Shown: piece by piece, positions 1 to 7,113 of the stretch
How the letters are laid out: each line of letters begins with the position of its first letter
Numbering within the stretch: position 1 is the first letter of the stretch
Origin: Planctomycetaceae bacterium
Lineage (GTDB): Bacteria; Planctomycetota; Planctomycetia; Pirellulales; Pirellulaceae
Assembly (NCBI GenBank): GCA_002702965.1
Contig: PADE01000302.1
Coordinates: 4,735 to 11,847, forward strand
Length of the DNA: 7,113 bases
Reading direction: 5' to 3'
The notes under the pieces: generated by a model
What the model was told of the DNA's origin: nothing
Database searches by the model: none
Seen by the model: the letters and a program-made list of their open reading frames with translations, nothing else
Made by a program: the position numbers and the translations under genes

Positions 1-4
1 GCTT

Positions 5-64
5 CGTGCGAAGTGGAAATTTTTGGACCCCTGTCGCGCGTTTTCGCACGTGCGCAGCGCTGCG
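5..64. repeat. Inverted repeat and two overlapping palindromes in the leader
   Basis: CGTGCGAA at 5-12 and TTCGCACG at 43-50 are perfect 8-bp inverted repeats separated by 30 bases. The right arm merges into the palindrome CGCACGTGCG (45-54), which overlaps a second palindrome, CGCAGCGCTGCG (53-64). The alternatives are mutually exclusive hairpins on one strand. They could be the end of an upstream transcription unit, an operator, or chance in GC-rich DNA. There is no T-run after the palindromes on the + strand. Confidence 0.4.
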
Positions 65-132
65 GCATGCAACAAACGCCGCACCTCGCGATGCACACTG
101 CGGGCAGCCAACCCACCCGATCTCCGCAGTTT

Positions 133-151
133 CCACCGGGGTGGTTAGAAT
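133..151 (+). promoter_or_regulatory. Possible -10 element with adjacent short inverted repeat upstream of addB
   Basis: TAGAAT at 146-151 matches the sigma-70 -10 consensus TATAAT at five of six bases. Immediately before it, CCACC (133-137) and GGTGG (140-144) form a 5-bp inverted repeat around GG. No recognisable -35 box stands 16-18 bases upstream. If real, transcription would begin near 158, leaving a leader of about 88 bases before GTG 246. The alternative reading is that GGGGTGG (138-144) is a Shine-Dalgarno-like sequence for an addB start at ATG 150, in which case this is not a promoter. Confidence 0.3.
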
Positions 152-245
152 GGCGATCGAATCGTCAAGGCTGGCGAGACGTGGAACACCCTGCCCGATC
201 CCGTCAGGTCGACCTCACGGCGACCCGGTACACGGAACCCGATTG

Positions 246-3200
246 GTGAATCAACTACAGACAGAACTCGCTGATTTATGTCGCCAACAGCGGCTGGAGG
301 AAAAATGGCTCGTCGCCCCTTCGCGGCGTGTCGGTTACCAGTGGCTAGACGCCGTTGCGCGCGGCGGTCAGTCCGTCGTCAACGTGCGGATCAAGACGTT
401 GCGGAGTATGGCCGTTGATCTCGCTGCACTGTCGATGGCGGAGCGTGAACTGACACTGGTTTCGCCGTTGGGCGGTGCGTTCCTGATGGACCGCACACTA
501 ACCCGTTTGCACCCAGACGCGCTGCAGTATCTCACCGTGACCACCGACAATCGGGGGCTCGGCGAGACCGTGCTCGCGTCACTCGAAGCGCTCCGCTTAG
601 CGGGCCTCGACGTCGGTCAGCTCGATGGCTCCAATCTAGAAGTGCCGCTGAAGGTGTCGGATTTGCGCACCATTGCGGCCGATTATCTCGCGGGGCTAGC
701 AAGCGAACAACTCATCGACTACCCGGGAGCCTTGCGGTTGGCTATCGATCGTCTAGCGAGCAACCCCGGTAGCTTAGGTGAGGGAATCGTGGTCATCTTC
801 CCCAACGATCTCCATCTGCATGGACTGGAGCGGCAGTTCGTGGAGGCGATTCCCAGCGTACAGCGGTGCCCACTCGCAACCGACGGGGTGGCCACCGCGG
901 CCACAGAAAAATCTGCCGCGACGGACCTGGAGCGGTTGCGGTGGCTGCCGGCACCAGACGCCGCTCCACAGCGGCTGGATGACGGCACGGCAGTGATCGT
1001 GCAAGCGGTCGGGGCGGTAAACGAAGTCAGATCCGTCCTGCGGACGTGCCTTGCGCAGCAGATCGCATTGGACGATGTCGAGGTATTGCACACTGACGCG
1101 GACACCTACGTGCCCCTGATTCACGAATGCATGTGCGCAATCGACCGCCAGGATTCCGACAACGACGACGTCATACCGATCACGTTTGCCGAGGGAATCC
1201 CAGTCCGCTATTCACGGCCTGGCAGAGCGTTGGCCGGTTGGCTGGCTTGGATCCGAGATGACTTTCCACAAGCGGCGTTGGTCAAGTCCATTCGCGAAGG
1301 GCTACTAGTCCTGCCGGCACAAGACGACGAGCAACCCAGTTTCAATCGTTTAGCGGCCCTCTTTCGGGGAATCGGGATTGGCAAAGGTCGCGAACGTTAC
1401 ACCGACAAGATCGATGAACAGTTGCGCGGCCTCGCGCAACAGCGCGCCAAGAGCTCCGAGACGGGCGAAGAGTCCGAGGATGAGATAGCGCGGCGCTCGG
1501 CCCGGCTGCAGCGGGCCCTTGACGATGTCAAACAGTTACGCAGCCTTGTGTCTAGTCTCTTGGAGGCTGCCCCCGCCGCAGACGCCACGCCCGACAAGGT
1601 GGCCGCCGGTGCGCTTCATTTCATTGAACGGTTAGCCCGTCGGGATAATAAGTTGGATCGCTTTGCGGCGGTACAATTGCAGGAGGAAATCCAAGCCTTG
1701 ACAGATTGGTCAGCCGCAGCCAAAGGCAACATCGGGTTCGATATCTGGCAGTGGCTGATCGATTTGCCCGGGCGTGCACGCGTGATGGGAAGCGGCCCGC
1801 GACCGGGCAGATTGCACGTCGACAAGGTCGGTTCGGGCGGCCACAGCGGACGACGACACACCTTTATTCTGGGACTGGATGACAGTCGATTTCCCGGCGC
1901 GGGGCTCCAGGACCCGCTGCTACTCGATGGCGAACGGCGAATGCTTTCGCCGGAAATGCCGACCGCTTCGGCGCGGATTGACGAAACGGTCGAGGACTTT
2001 GCACGGCTATTGGCCCGCCTGCGGGGCCACCTAACGCTCAGCTACTCGAGCCACAACGTGATAGACGACCGCGAGCTGTTCCCGAGTTCGGCGGTGCTGG
2101 CCGCATTTCGCGTTCTCTCGGGCAACCCGGTCGCCGACCTGGACGACCTGTCAGGTGCGCTGGACCAGCCGGTCTCGTTCGCGCCGGTGACTGCCGAGCG
2201 TTCGCTCGATTCGGCCGAATGGTGGCTCTGGCGGCTCTGCGGTCCCCAGACCGTCGAACAGCCACGTGAACTAGTACATCGCGCGTTCCCACATTTTGCC
2301 CAAGGGTTCATAGCTGCGACGCAGCGCCAAAGCGACCGCTTTACACCCTACGACGGCCGTGTTCCGGCGGCCGGAACGCACCTCGACCCAACGTTGGAGG
2401 ACGGTCGCGTCGTATCCGCCAGCGGTCTGCAAACGTTCGGCAAATGCCCGCTGCGGTTCTTTTATCAGTACGGCCTTCAGATCGAACTGCCCGCTGAAGT
2501 GACCGTGGATCCGACCCGCTGGCTCGACCCGTTAGCGTCTGGCTCGCTACTTCACGAGCTCTTCGAGCAGTTTATGCGCGAACTTGTGGCGCGCGATGAA
2601 CTACCCGATTTCGACCGTGATCACCACCGCCTTGAGAAACTTTTGGACGACAAGATCGCCCAATACCGCGACCTCTACCCGCCATCGAGCGAGAGCATTT
2701 TCCGAACTCAGGCCGCCGACCTGCGTCTCGCGGCCGCCACGTTCTTGCGTGAGGAGGAGCGATTTTGCCACCAGACCAATAGCCGCCCGCTGTACTTAGA
2801 GGCGTCGTTGGGTCTGCTGTCCGCAGGACACCCAACCCCCCTTGATACCAGCGATCCGGTTCCGATTACCCTGCCCAACGGTAAGCGCATCCGTACGCGC
2901 GGGCGCATCGACCGCATCGACCAGATTGGTAGCGGAGCGCTCAACACGTACGCCATTTGGGACTACAAATCGGGCAGTACATACGGGTACGACCACGGCC
3001 AACCGTTTTGGCAAGGGCGATTAATGCAGCCACTGCTCTATGTCTCAATCGTGACCCACCGTCTGCGGGAGTCTGTGTCGAAGGCCGCCAGCGTTGCCCA
3101 CTTTGGTTTCTTTTTCCCCGGCGCGCGGGCGGCCGGTCACCGCGTGAGTTGGACCACCGACGAACTAAGCGCCGGCATGGGGGTCTTGGAGCGACTTTGC

Positions 3201-3380
3201 CAAGCCATCGGCGACGGGGCGTTCTTGGCGACCAATGACCACGAAACCGATTGTACCTACTGTGATTACCAACCCATTTGTGGCGACGTCGAAGCGGTCG
3301 CGGCGGACAGTCGCCGCAAACTCGAAAATCACCACAACCACCTGCTCAAACCGGTCCGAGAGCTGCGATCCGATGGTTAA
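246..3380 (+). CDS. addB: AddB-type subunit of an AddAB (RexAB) helicase-nuclease: degenerate helicase fold plus Fe-S PD-(D/E)XK nuclease
   Basis: Predicted nuclease subunit of a cytoplasmic AddAB complex that resects DNA double-strand breaks for recombination. Numbering is from GTG 246 (1044 aa). The N-terminal part resembles an SF1 helicase fold but shows no GxxGxGKT Walker A. LGLDDSRFP near residues 542-550 followed by DPLLLDGER is the conserved AddB/RecC-like segment. An acidic stretch (about 403-413) leads into a probable coiled coil. The C-terminal RecB-type nuclease is complete: H770 (GSLLHELFE), D889 (GRIDRID), D906-x-K908 (WDYKSG) and Q928-x3-Y932. Cysteines C734 and C1003-x2-C1006-x5-C1012 bracket the nuclease, the layout of the AddB 4Fe-4S cluster. 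The start is uncertain. The frame is open back to the left edge, but the Arg/Pro/Thr-rich residues encoded before 246 look non-coding. GTG 246 (or TTG 243) begins just before the family-like NQLQTELADLC helix and has only a weak GGAA at 234-237. ATG 150 would give 1076 aa. The gene overlaps the next by 8 bases. Function is confident; the orthologue name is inferred from motifs and the neighbour. Confidence 0.88.
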   Translation: MNQLQTELADLCRQQRLEEKWLVAPSRRVGYQWLDAVARGGQSVVNVRIKTLRSMAVDLAALSMAERELTLVSPLGGAFLMDRTLTRLHPDALQYLTVTTDNRGLGETVLASLEALRLAGLDVGQLDGSNLEVPLKVSDLRTIAADYLAGLASEQLIDYPGALRLAIDRLASNPGSLGEGIVVIFPNDLHLHGLERQFVEAIPSVQRCPLATDGVATAATEKSAATDLERLRWLPAPDAAPQRLDDGTAVIVQAVGAVNEVRSVLRTCLAQQIALDDVEVLHTDADTYVPLIHECMCAIDRQDSDNDDVIPITFAEGIPVRYSRPGRALAGWLAWIRDDFPQAALVKSIREGLLVLPAQDDEQPSFNRLAALFRGIGIGKGRERYTDKIDEQLRGLAQQRAKSSETGEESEDEIARRSARLQRALDDVKQLRSLVSSLLEAAPAADATPDKVAAGALHFIERLARRDNKLDRFAAVQLQEEIQALTDWSAAAKGNIGFDIWQWLIDLPGRARVMGSGPRPGRLHVDKVGSGGHSGRRHTFILGLDDSRFPGAGLQDPLLLDGERRMLSPEMPTASARIDETVEDFARLLARLRGHLTLSYSSHNVIDDRELFPSSAVLAAFRVLSGNPVADLDDLSGALDQPVSFAPVTAERSLDSAEWWLWRLCGPQTVEQPRELVHRAFPHFAQGFIAATQRQSDRFTPYDGRVPAAGTHLDPTLEDGRVVSASGLQTFGKCPLRFFYQYGLQIELPAEVTVDPTRWLDPLASGSLLHELFEQFMRELVARDELPDFDRDHHRLEKLLDDKIAQYRDLYPPSSESIFRTQAADLRLAAATFLREEERFCHQTNSRPLYLEASLGLLSAGHPTPLDTSDPVPITLPNGKRIRTRGRIDRIDQIGSGALNTYAIWDYKSGSTYGYDHGQPFWQGRLMQPLLYVSIVTHRLRESVSKAASVAHFGFFFPGARAAGHRVSWTTDELSAGMGVLERLCQAIGDGAFLATNDHETDCTYCDYQPICGDVEAVAADSRRKLENHHNHLLKPVRELRSDG
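3358..3380 (+). promoter_or_regulatory. addB-addA overlapping stop/start junction (translational coupling)
   Basis: The addA ATG at 3373-3375 lies inside the last codons of addB, whose TAA is 3378-3380, so the frames overlap by 8 bases. The only Shine-Dalgarno-like bases are a weak GAGAG at 3358-3362, ten bases before the ATG. A weak ribosome site with overlapping frames suggests that ribosomes ending addB re-initiate on addA, which would keep the two subunits in step. The overlap is seen directly; the coupling is inferred. Confidence 0.6.
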
Positions 3381-6300
3381 GAAGTCGAATCACCAGGCGA
3401 CGGCCCGCCCGGCGCCCAAACACGGAGCGGACGATTACCGACCGCCCGACCACCGCGAGCGCCAGCGGATTGTCGACCAACTCGATACCACCATGTTGGT
3501 CGAGGCGGCGGCCGGCACCGGTAAGACCACCAGTATGATCGACCGCATGGTGGCCCTGCTGCGCGAAGGAAAGTGTACAGCGGACACCCTAGCCGCTGTC
3601 ACGTTTACGCGAAAATCGGCTTCCGAAATGCGCGCCCGCTTTCAAGCCGAACTCCAGCGAGCGGCCCGTGAACAGACAGGACCGCACCAAGCGTGCCTAG
3701 CGGCCGCCGTCACGCACATGGAACGCTGCTTTATCGGCACAATCCACTCGTTCTGCGCACGGCTGCTGCGTGAGCGACCGATCGAGGCAGGGGTCGATCT
3801 CGCGTTTGAGGAACTCGATCCTGAACGCGATGCACAACTCCGCGATCGTGCTTGGAGCGACTATCGCGCGGAATTGGAAGCCCGGGACGACAAGCTCCTA
3901 ACCGAGGTAGCCGAGCTGGGTCTCGACGCCGAACAGCTGCGCACCGCGTTCGCGTCGTTCGCACTCTATCCAGACGTCGACGAGTGGCCGGCGCCAACGG
4001 TCGAGTTGGGTGATTTGAAGCCGGTCACCCGGCGACTTCACCAGTACGTCCAACACATGGAGACGCTGGTTCCCACATTCCCAGACGAGCGTGGCAATGA
4101 CCGCTTAATGGGTAAATACGAGTTACTTGTGCGACGCGCACGGGTATTAGATCTCGATCGGACGGCTGACCTGATGAGCCTACTGGAGCAATTCGGTAGC
4201 CCACGTGCAGTCCAAAAACAATGGCCCGCCGGTGGCGCGCAGGGCAAGCAAGAAAAGGCCCGTTGGGAGGAATTTGCCGAGCGTTACGCGCAGCCGCTGG
4301 TACAGCGCTGGAAGGAAACACGCTACGTCACCGTGGTTCAACTGCTGGCCCAAGCGCAGCTGCGCTACGACCGACTGCGGGCAGCCAGTGGCAAATTGAA
4401 TTACCAGGACTTGCTCATGCAAGCCGCGGCGCTGCTGCGCGACAAGCCGGCTATCCGCAGTTACTTTCGACGACGCTTTAGCCACCTTTGCGTCGATGAG
4501 TTTCAGGATACCGACCCGATCCAAGCAGAGGTCATGATGTACCTGACCGCCACGGATCCAACTGAGACCAACTGGCGACAGTGTCGCCCGGCACCCGGCT
4601 CGTTGTTCGTGGTAGGGGATCCCAAGCAATCGATCTACCGTTTCCGCCGCGCGGATATCGTGACTTACAACCGGGTCAAGCAGATCATCGAAGACTCGGG
4701 AGGCGACGTGGTGGCATTGACGGCAAATTTCCGCACCTTGGAGACGCTGGTTCAATGGGGCAACAAGATCTTCGACGAGGTATTCCCGGCTCAGGCCGAC
4801 GCCTACGCCTCGGCCCGCTGCCCGATGCTGGTCGGGCGTCGCGGCGGCGAGGAGGGCGATTGGGCGGGTCTCGCGGTGTTGACCGTCCCGTCGGACATCA
4901 GCAGCGCCGGTGACATCGTTGAATACGAAGCCGAGCGGATCGCTCGCTCGATTCGGCACGCGTTGGACGCGCCCCTGACCGTACCCCGTTCAGAGCAGCA
5001 GCTGGCAGCTGGCAGGTCACCCGCGGCCTCCCCCGGTGACTTCCTAATCGTTACCAAGAACAAGTGGAATCTCGCCGCCTTTGCCGCCCAGCTCCAGGCG
5101 CTGGGCATTCCGTATCAGGTTACCGGTAGCAGCGCTCTCAGTCAGGTTCGGGAACTGGCGCTGTTGGCGACCTGCTTGGCAGCGTTGGTCGAGCCGGACA
5201 ACCCGGTCGCCCTGGTCGCCGTCCTGCGAGGCGATCTGTTCGGTTTCAGTGACGAGGATTTGTTCGCCTACAAAACAGCCGGTGGCCAGTTTTCTCACCG
5301 CGCCCCAATCCCCGAAAATCTAGCCGCGAGGGTGACGCGTAGGTTCGAGGAGGCCTTTGGCAAACTGAACGGCTATGCCTCCTGGCTCAACCGTCTGCCA
5401 CCCGTTGCCGCGTTCGAGCGCATCGCGGCCGATCTCGGTTTGTACGTTCGGGCCGCGGCAGCGGCGGGTGGTGACATCCAAGCGGGCACGATGGCCAAAG
5501 CGATCGAGGTGCTGCGCAGCGTTCAAGGGGAACGTCACTCGGTCGCGGCGCTGGTCGAACATTTGCAGGAATTGATTGACCAGGATGTCGAATTTGATGC
5601 CTTGCCGGCCCGACCACACGACGGCACCGCAGTGCGGATCATGAATCTGCACAAGGTCAAGGGCCTCGAAGCGCCCGTGGTATTCTTAGCCGACGCCACC
5701 GGCAAGAAAACGCACGGTGTCCGACTGCACATCGATCGGTCGGGCGATGCAACGCGGGGCTACCTGGCGATCTACGGACCGGCGCGGGGGCGAGCGGCCG
5801 CCCCGTTACTGGCCCGACCCGCCGGTTGGGACGACCGCGCCGCAGAGGAGGGTCGATTTTCAACCGCCGAGGAGGAGCGGCTGTTGTACGTAGCAGCCAC
5901 CCGGGCCGGTACTCAACTGGTCATTTCACAGCGTGCCAGCGGCGGTCCGAAGAACCCCTGGCAGTTCTTCGCGCCGTACCTGAAAGCCGCTGAAGAGCTC
6001 AGCGACCCCGGTCCTCAATCACCTCCGGCGAGTATTCCCATCCCGGTCTGTAACGAAGACATCGAGGCGGCCCAGCATGCGGCGGCCCAGCGCTGGCAAG
6101 CGGCCCAGCGGACCACCTATGCGACCACCGCGGCCAAGGAGATCGCGGTCGCGGTCCGCGCGGGGGGCGCGCCGGCCGCTGCGGGCAGCGGAGAACACGG
6201 CACGGAATGGGGGACCGTCATCCCCCTTCTACTGGAAACGGCCATGCAGCGACCCGCCGCGGACCTAGCCAAGCTGGCGCGGATGGCGCTAGCCGAACAG

Positions 6301-6681
6301 GAACTCGACGTGGGGGCGGCCGAAACAGCCGTCGAGGTCGTGCGACAGGTCACCGAATCCGAGATCTGGAAGCGGGCCACGGCCAGCCAGCAGCAGTTGG
6401 TGGAAGTCCCGTTTGAGACCTGCCTACCGGCCGAACAGCGCGTCGACGGTTTGCCAACGATCGTCCGCGGCGTGATCGATCTCGTATTTTGGGAGCGCGA
6501 CGGCTGGGTAATCACCGATTACAAAACCGACCGCGCCGCCCTCGATCAGCTCTCCCAGTTGACCGAACATTACCGTCCCCAAGTCGATACCTATGCGCAG
6601 ATCTGGAGCGACATCACGGGGCAAGCGGTACGAGAAAAGGGCCTGTTTTTTACCGCCGTGCAGCGCTACGTCACCCTCTAA
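3373..6681 (+). CDS. addA: AddA-type subunit of an AddAB (RexAB) helicase-nuclease: UvrD/RecB-like SF1A motor plus C-terminal nuclease domain
   Basis: Predicted ATP-dependent 3'-5' DNA helicase and exonuclease, the motor of AddAB in break resection. Length is 1102 aa, a little below the roughly 1200 aa usual for AddA. All SF1A motifs are visible: I, AAAGTGKTT with K51; Ia, TFTRKSASEMRARF; Ib, GTIHSFCARLLRERP; II, D375-E376 in DEFQDTD; III, GDPKQSIYRFRRAD from 415; IV, TANFRT with R454; V, NLHKVKGLEAP from 758; VI, LLYVAATRA with R844. The C-terminal RecB-type nuclease has D1036 (RGVIDLVF), D1049-x-K1051 (TDYKTD) and Q1070-x3-Y1074. However, the segment GTEWGTVIPLLLE (943-955) has P951 where the family's GTxxH histidine is expected. 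A linker with three AAQ repeats (encoded at 6067-6109) joins motor to nuclease. ATG 3373 is chosen because it overlaps the addB stop and lies about 45 residues before Walker A; upstream codons in this frame lie inside addB. Residues end normally at a TAA, so the gene appears intact. Confidence 0.93.
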   Translation: MVKKSNHQATARPAPKHGADDYRPPDHRERQRIVDQLDTTMLVEAAAGTGKTTSMIDRMVALLREGKCTADTLAAVTFTRKSASEMRARFQAELQRAAREQTGPHQACLAAAVTHMERCFIGTIHSFCARLLRERPIEAGVDLAFEELDPERDAQLRDRAWSDYRAELEARDDKLLTEVAELGLDAEQLRTAFASFALYPDVDEWPAPTVELGDLKPVTRRLHQYVQHMETLVPTFPDERGNDRLMGKYELLVRRARVLDLDRTADLMSLLEQFGSPRAVQKQWPAGGAQGKQEKARWEEFAERYAQPLVQRWKETRYVTVVQLLAQAQLRYDRLRAASGKLNYQDLLMQAAALLRDKPAIRSYFRRRFSHLCVDEFQDTDPIQAEVMMYLTATDPTETNWRQCRPAPGSLFVVGDPKQSIYRFRRADIVTYNRVKQIIEDSGGDVVALTANFRTLETLVQWGNKIFDEVFPAQADAYASARCPMLVGRRGGEEGDWAGLAVLTVPSDISSAGDIVEYEAERIARSIRHALDAPLTVPRSEQQLAAGRSPAASPGDFLIVTKNKWNLAAFAAQLQALGIPYQVTGSSALSQVRELALLATCLAALVEPDNPVALVAVLRGDLFGFSDEDLFAYKTAGGQFSHRAPIPENLAARVTRRFEEAFGKLNGYASWLNRLPPVAAFERIAADLGLYVRAAAAAGGDIQAGTMAKAIEVLRSVQGERHSVAALVEHLQELIDQDVEFDALPARPHDGTAVRIMNLHKVKGLEAPVVFLADATGKKTHGVRLHIDRSGDATRGYLAIYGPARGRAAAPLLARPAGWDDRAAEEGRFSTAEEERLLYVAATRAGTQLVISQRASGGPKNPWQFFAPYLKAAEELSDPGPQSPPASIPIPVCNEDIEAAQHAAAQRWQAAQRTTYATTAAKEIAVAVRAGGAPAAAGSGEHGTEWGTVIPLLLETAMQRPAADLAKLARMALAEQELDVGAAETAVEVVRQVTESEIWKRATASQQQLVEVPFETCLPAEQRVDGLPTIVRGVIDLVFWERDGWVITDYKTDRAALDQLSQLTEHYRPQVDTYAQIWSDITGQAVREKGLFFTAVQRYVTL

Positions 6682-7051
6682 AATGAGTGTCGCGATCGCG
6701 TCCAGGGCAACGCGCCGATCGCCGAACGGCTGGATCAAGACGTCGCCTGATAAACGACCGGGGTAATCTTCGGCTTATGCGGAACGCTTTTTCTGGAGCG
6801 TGTTGACGATGACCGTGTTGACGACAGCGGTTTGACTACGGTGAAAGATCGCTGCGACACGGGTCGTCAACTCCGGACCGGGTTGCGAAGACTGCCCAGA
6901 CCCGCGTGCGACTGCGACCGAGCGACCTTCGCAGTGCGGTTTCGGTATTCGCCACGCCCCGCATTTGGCCGGCATTGTGGAGCTGTTACGGGTCGTGGGT
7001 CGGTGACCAACTACCGCGCTCGCAGTGGAGACTTTGACTGGGTTTGGTTAG
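6682..7051. other. 370 bases downstream of addA, no supported gene
   Basis: No reading frame here has a recognisable domain. The longest are an 81-codon frame on + (6832-7077) that runs into the tandem repeat, and a frame on - that is open from 7047 down to a TAA at 6775 with a basic C-terminus (QKKRSA). Small sequence features are a 10-bp palindrome CGCGATCGCG (6691-6700), an 11-bp direct repeat CGTGTTGACGA at 6799-6809 and 6814-6824, and GCCG-AA-CGGC (6721-6730). I find no convincing Rho-independent terminator: the TTTTT at 6788-6792 follows only a 3-bp stem. Confidence 0.5.
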
Positions 7052-7113
7052 CCCGGCGCAGTGACCCGGCGCAGTGACCCGGCGCAGTGACCCGGCGCAG
7101 TGACCCGGCGCAG
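7052..7113. repeat. 13-bp perfect tandem repeat running off the window edge (CCCGGCGCAGTGA)x4.8
   Basis: Four complete identical copies start at 7052, 7065, 7078 and 7091, followed by the first 10 bases of a fifth at 7104-7113. The copies are adjacent with no spacers, so this is a minisatellite, not a CRISPR array. The 13-base unit is not a multiple of three, and TGA in each copy rotates through the frames, so it cannot encode a long peptide repeat on +. The true length is unknown because the array is cut by the window end, which may also be an assembly break. Confidence 0.95.

Larger units (their letters stand above)
1..245. other. Leader region before addB, no supported gene
   Basis: This stretch is open in the addB frame from the left edge, but its translation is rich in Arg, Pro and Thr with no recognisable motif. 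The overlapping 78-codon frame from 13 to 249 is equally unconvincing. Apart from the inverted repeats and the possible promoter listed separately, I see nothing in it. An upstream gene, if any, lies beyond the window. Confidence 0.5.

Noticed and set aside
13..249. 78-codon + frame in the leader
   Set aside because: It shows no motif, and it overlaps the inverted repeats and the possible promoter. It is best explained as chance in GC-rich DNA.
4180..4959. 259-codon open frame on the - strand inside addA
   Set aside because: It lies wholly opposite the helicase core of addA, whose motifs II-IV fix the coding strand. Long antisense frames are common in GC-rich genes, and its translation shows no domain.
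6683..6766. 27-codon ATG frame starting just after the addA stop
   Set aside because: It is very short, has no ribosome site or recognisable motif, and a basic Ser/Arg/Pro composition typical of chance frames.
6779..6792. GCG-GAA-CGC followed by TTTTT as a Rho-independent terminator for addA
   Set aside because: The stem is only 3 bp with a triloop and cannot be extended (T opposite T). It also lies about 100 bases past the stop.
6832..7077. 81-codon + frame downstream of addA
   Set aside because: It is Arg-rich with no domain, has a TTG start without a ribosome site, and its end is simply the first TGA met in the tandem repeat.
7052..7113. CRISPR array
   Set aside because: The copies are directly adjacent, only 13 bp long and have no spacers, and no cas gene is present.

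Overview
The window holds one two-gene operon on the + strand: an AddB-type nuclease subunit followed by an AddA-type helicase-nuclease subunit. Together they are predicted to form an AddAB (RexAB) double-strand-break resection complex, the functional counterpart of RecBCD. Base composition is GC-rich (roughly 60 % by eye) and codon use looks the same in both genes. The AddB N-terminus (the KWLVAPSRRVGYQWLD stretch followed by VNVRIKTL) and the general style of the pair remind me of Planctomycetota, perhaps Pirellulaceae-like. That is recollection of the family, not a database match.

Layout. Bases 1-245 are a leader with no convincing gene. It contains inverted repeats and palindromes at 5-64 and a possible -10 element at 146-151 beside a small inverted repeat. 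The AddB-type gene runs from about 246 to 3380 and the AddA-type gene from 3373 to 6681. The two reading frames overlap by 8 bases (ATGGTTAA), so the genes are almost certainly co-transcribed and probably translationally coupled. Bases 6682-7051 hold no gene I can support. The window ends inside a 13-bp perfect tandem repeat (7052-7113) that runs off the right edge.

How the genes work together. The AddA product has a complete set of superfamily 1A (UvrD/RecB-like) helicase motifs and should be the ATP-driven 3'-5' motor. The AddB product has no visible Walker A motif, but it carries a complete RecB-type nuclease core and the four cysteines that bind an Fe-S cluster in AddB proteins. In the model for this family, AddB provides one nuclease and binds DNA structurally, while AddA unwinds and cuts the other strand. 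One oddity is that the AddA nuclease keeps its Asp, Asp-x-Lys and Gln-x3-Tyr motifs, but the position where I expect the motif histidine reads proline.

I see no mobile element, CRISPR array, tRNA or rRNA, and no clearly undescribed system. The observations worth checking are the His-to-Pro change, the edge repeat and the structured leader.
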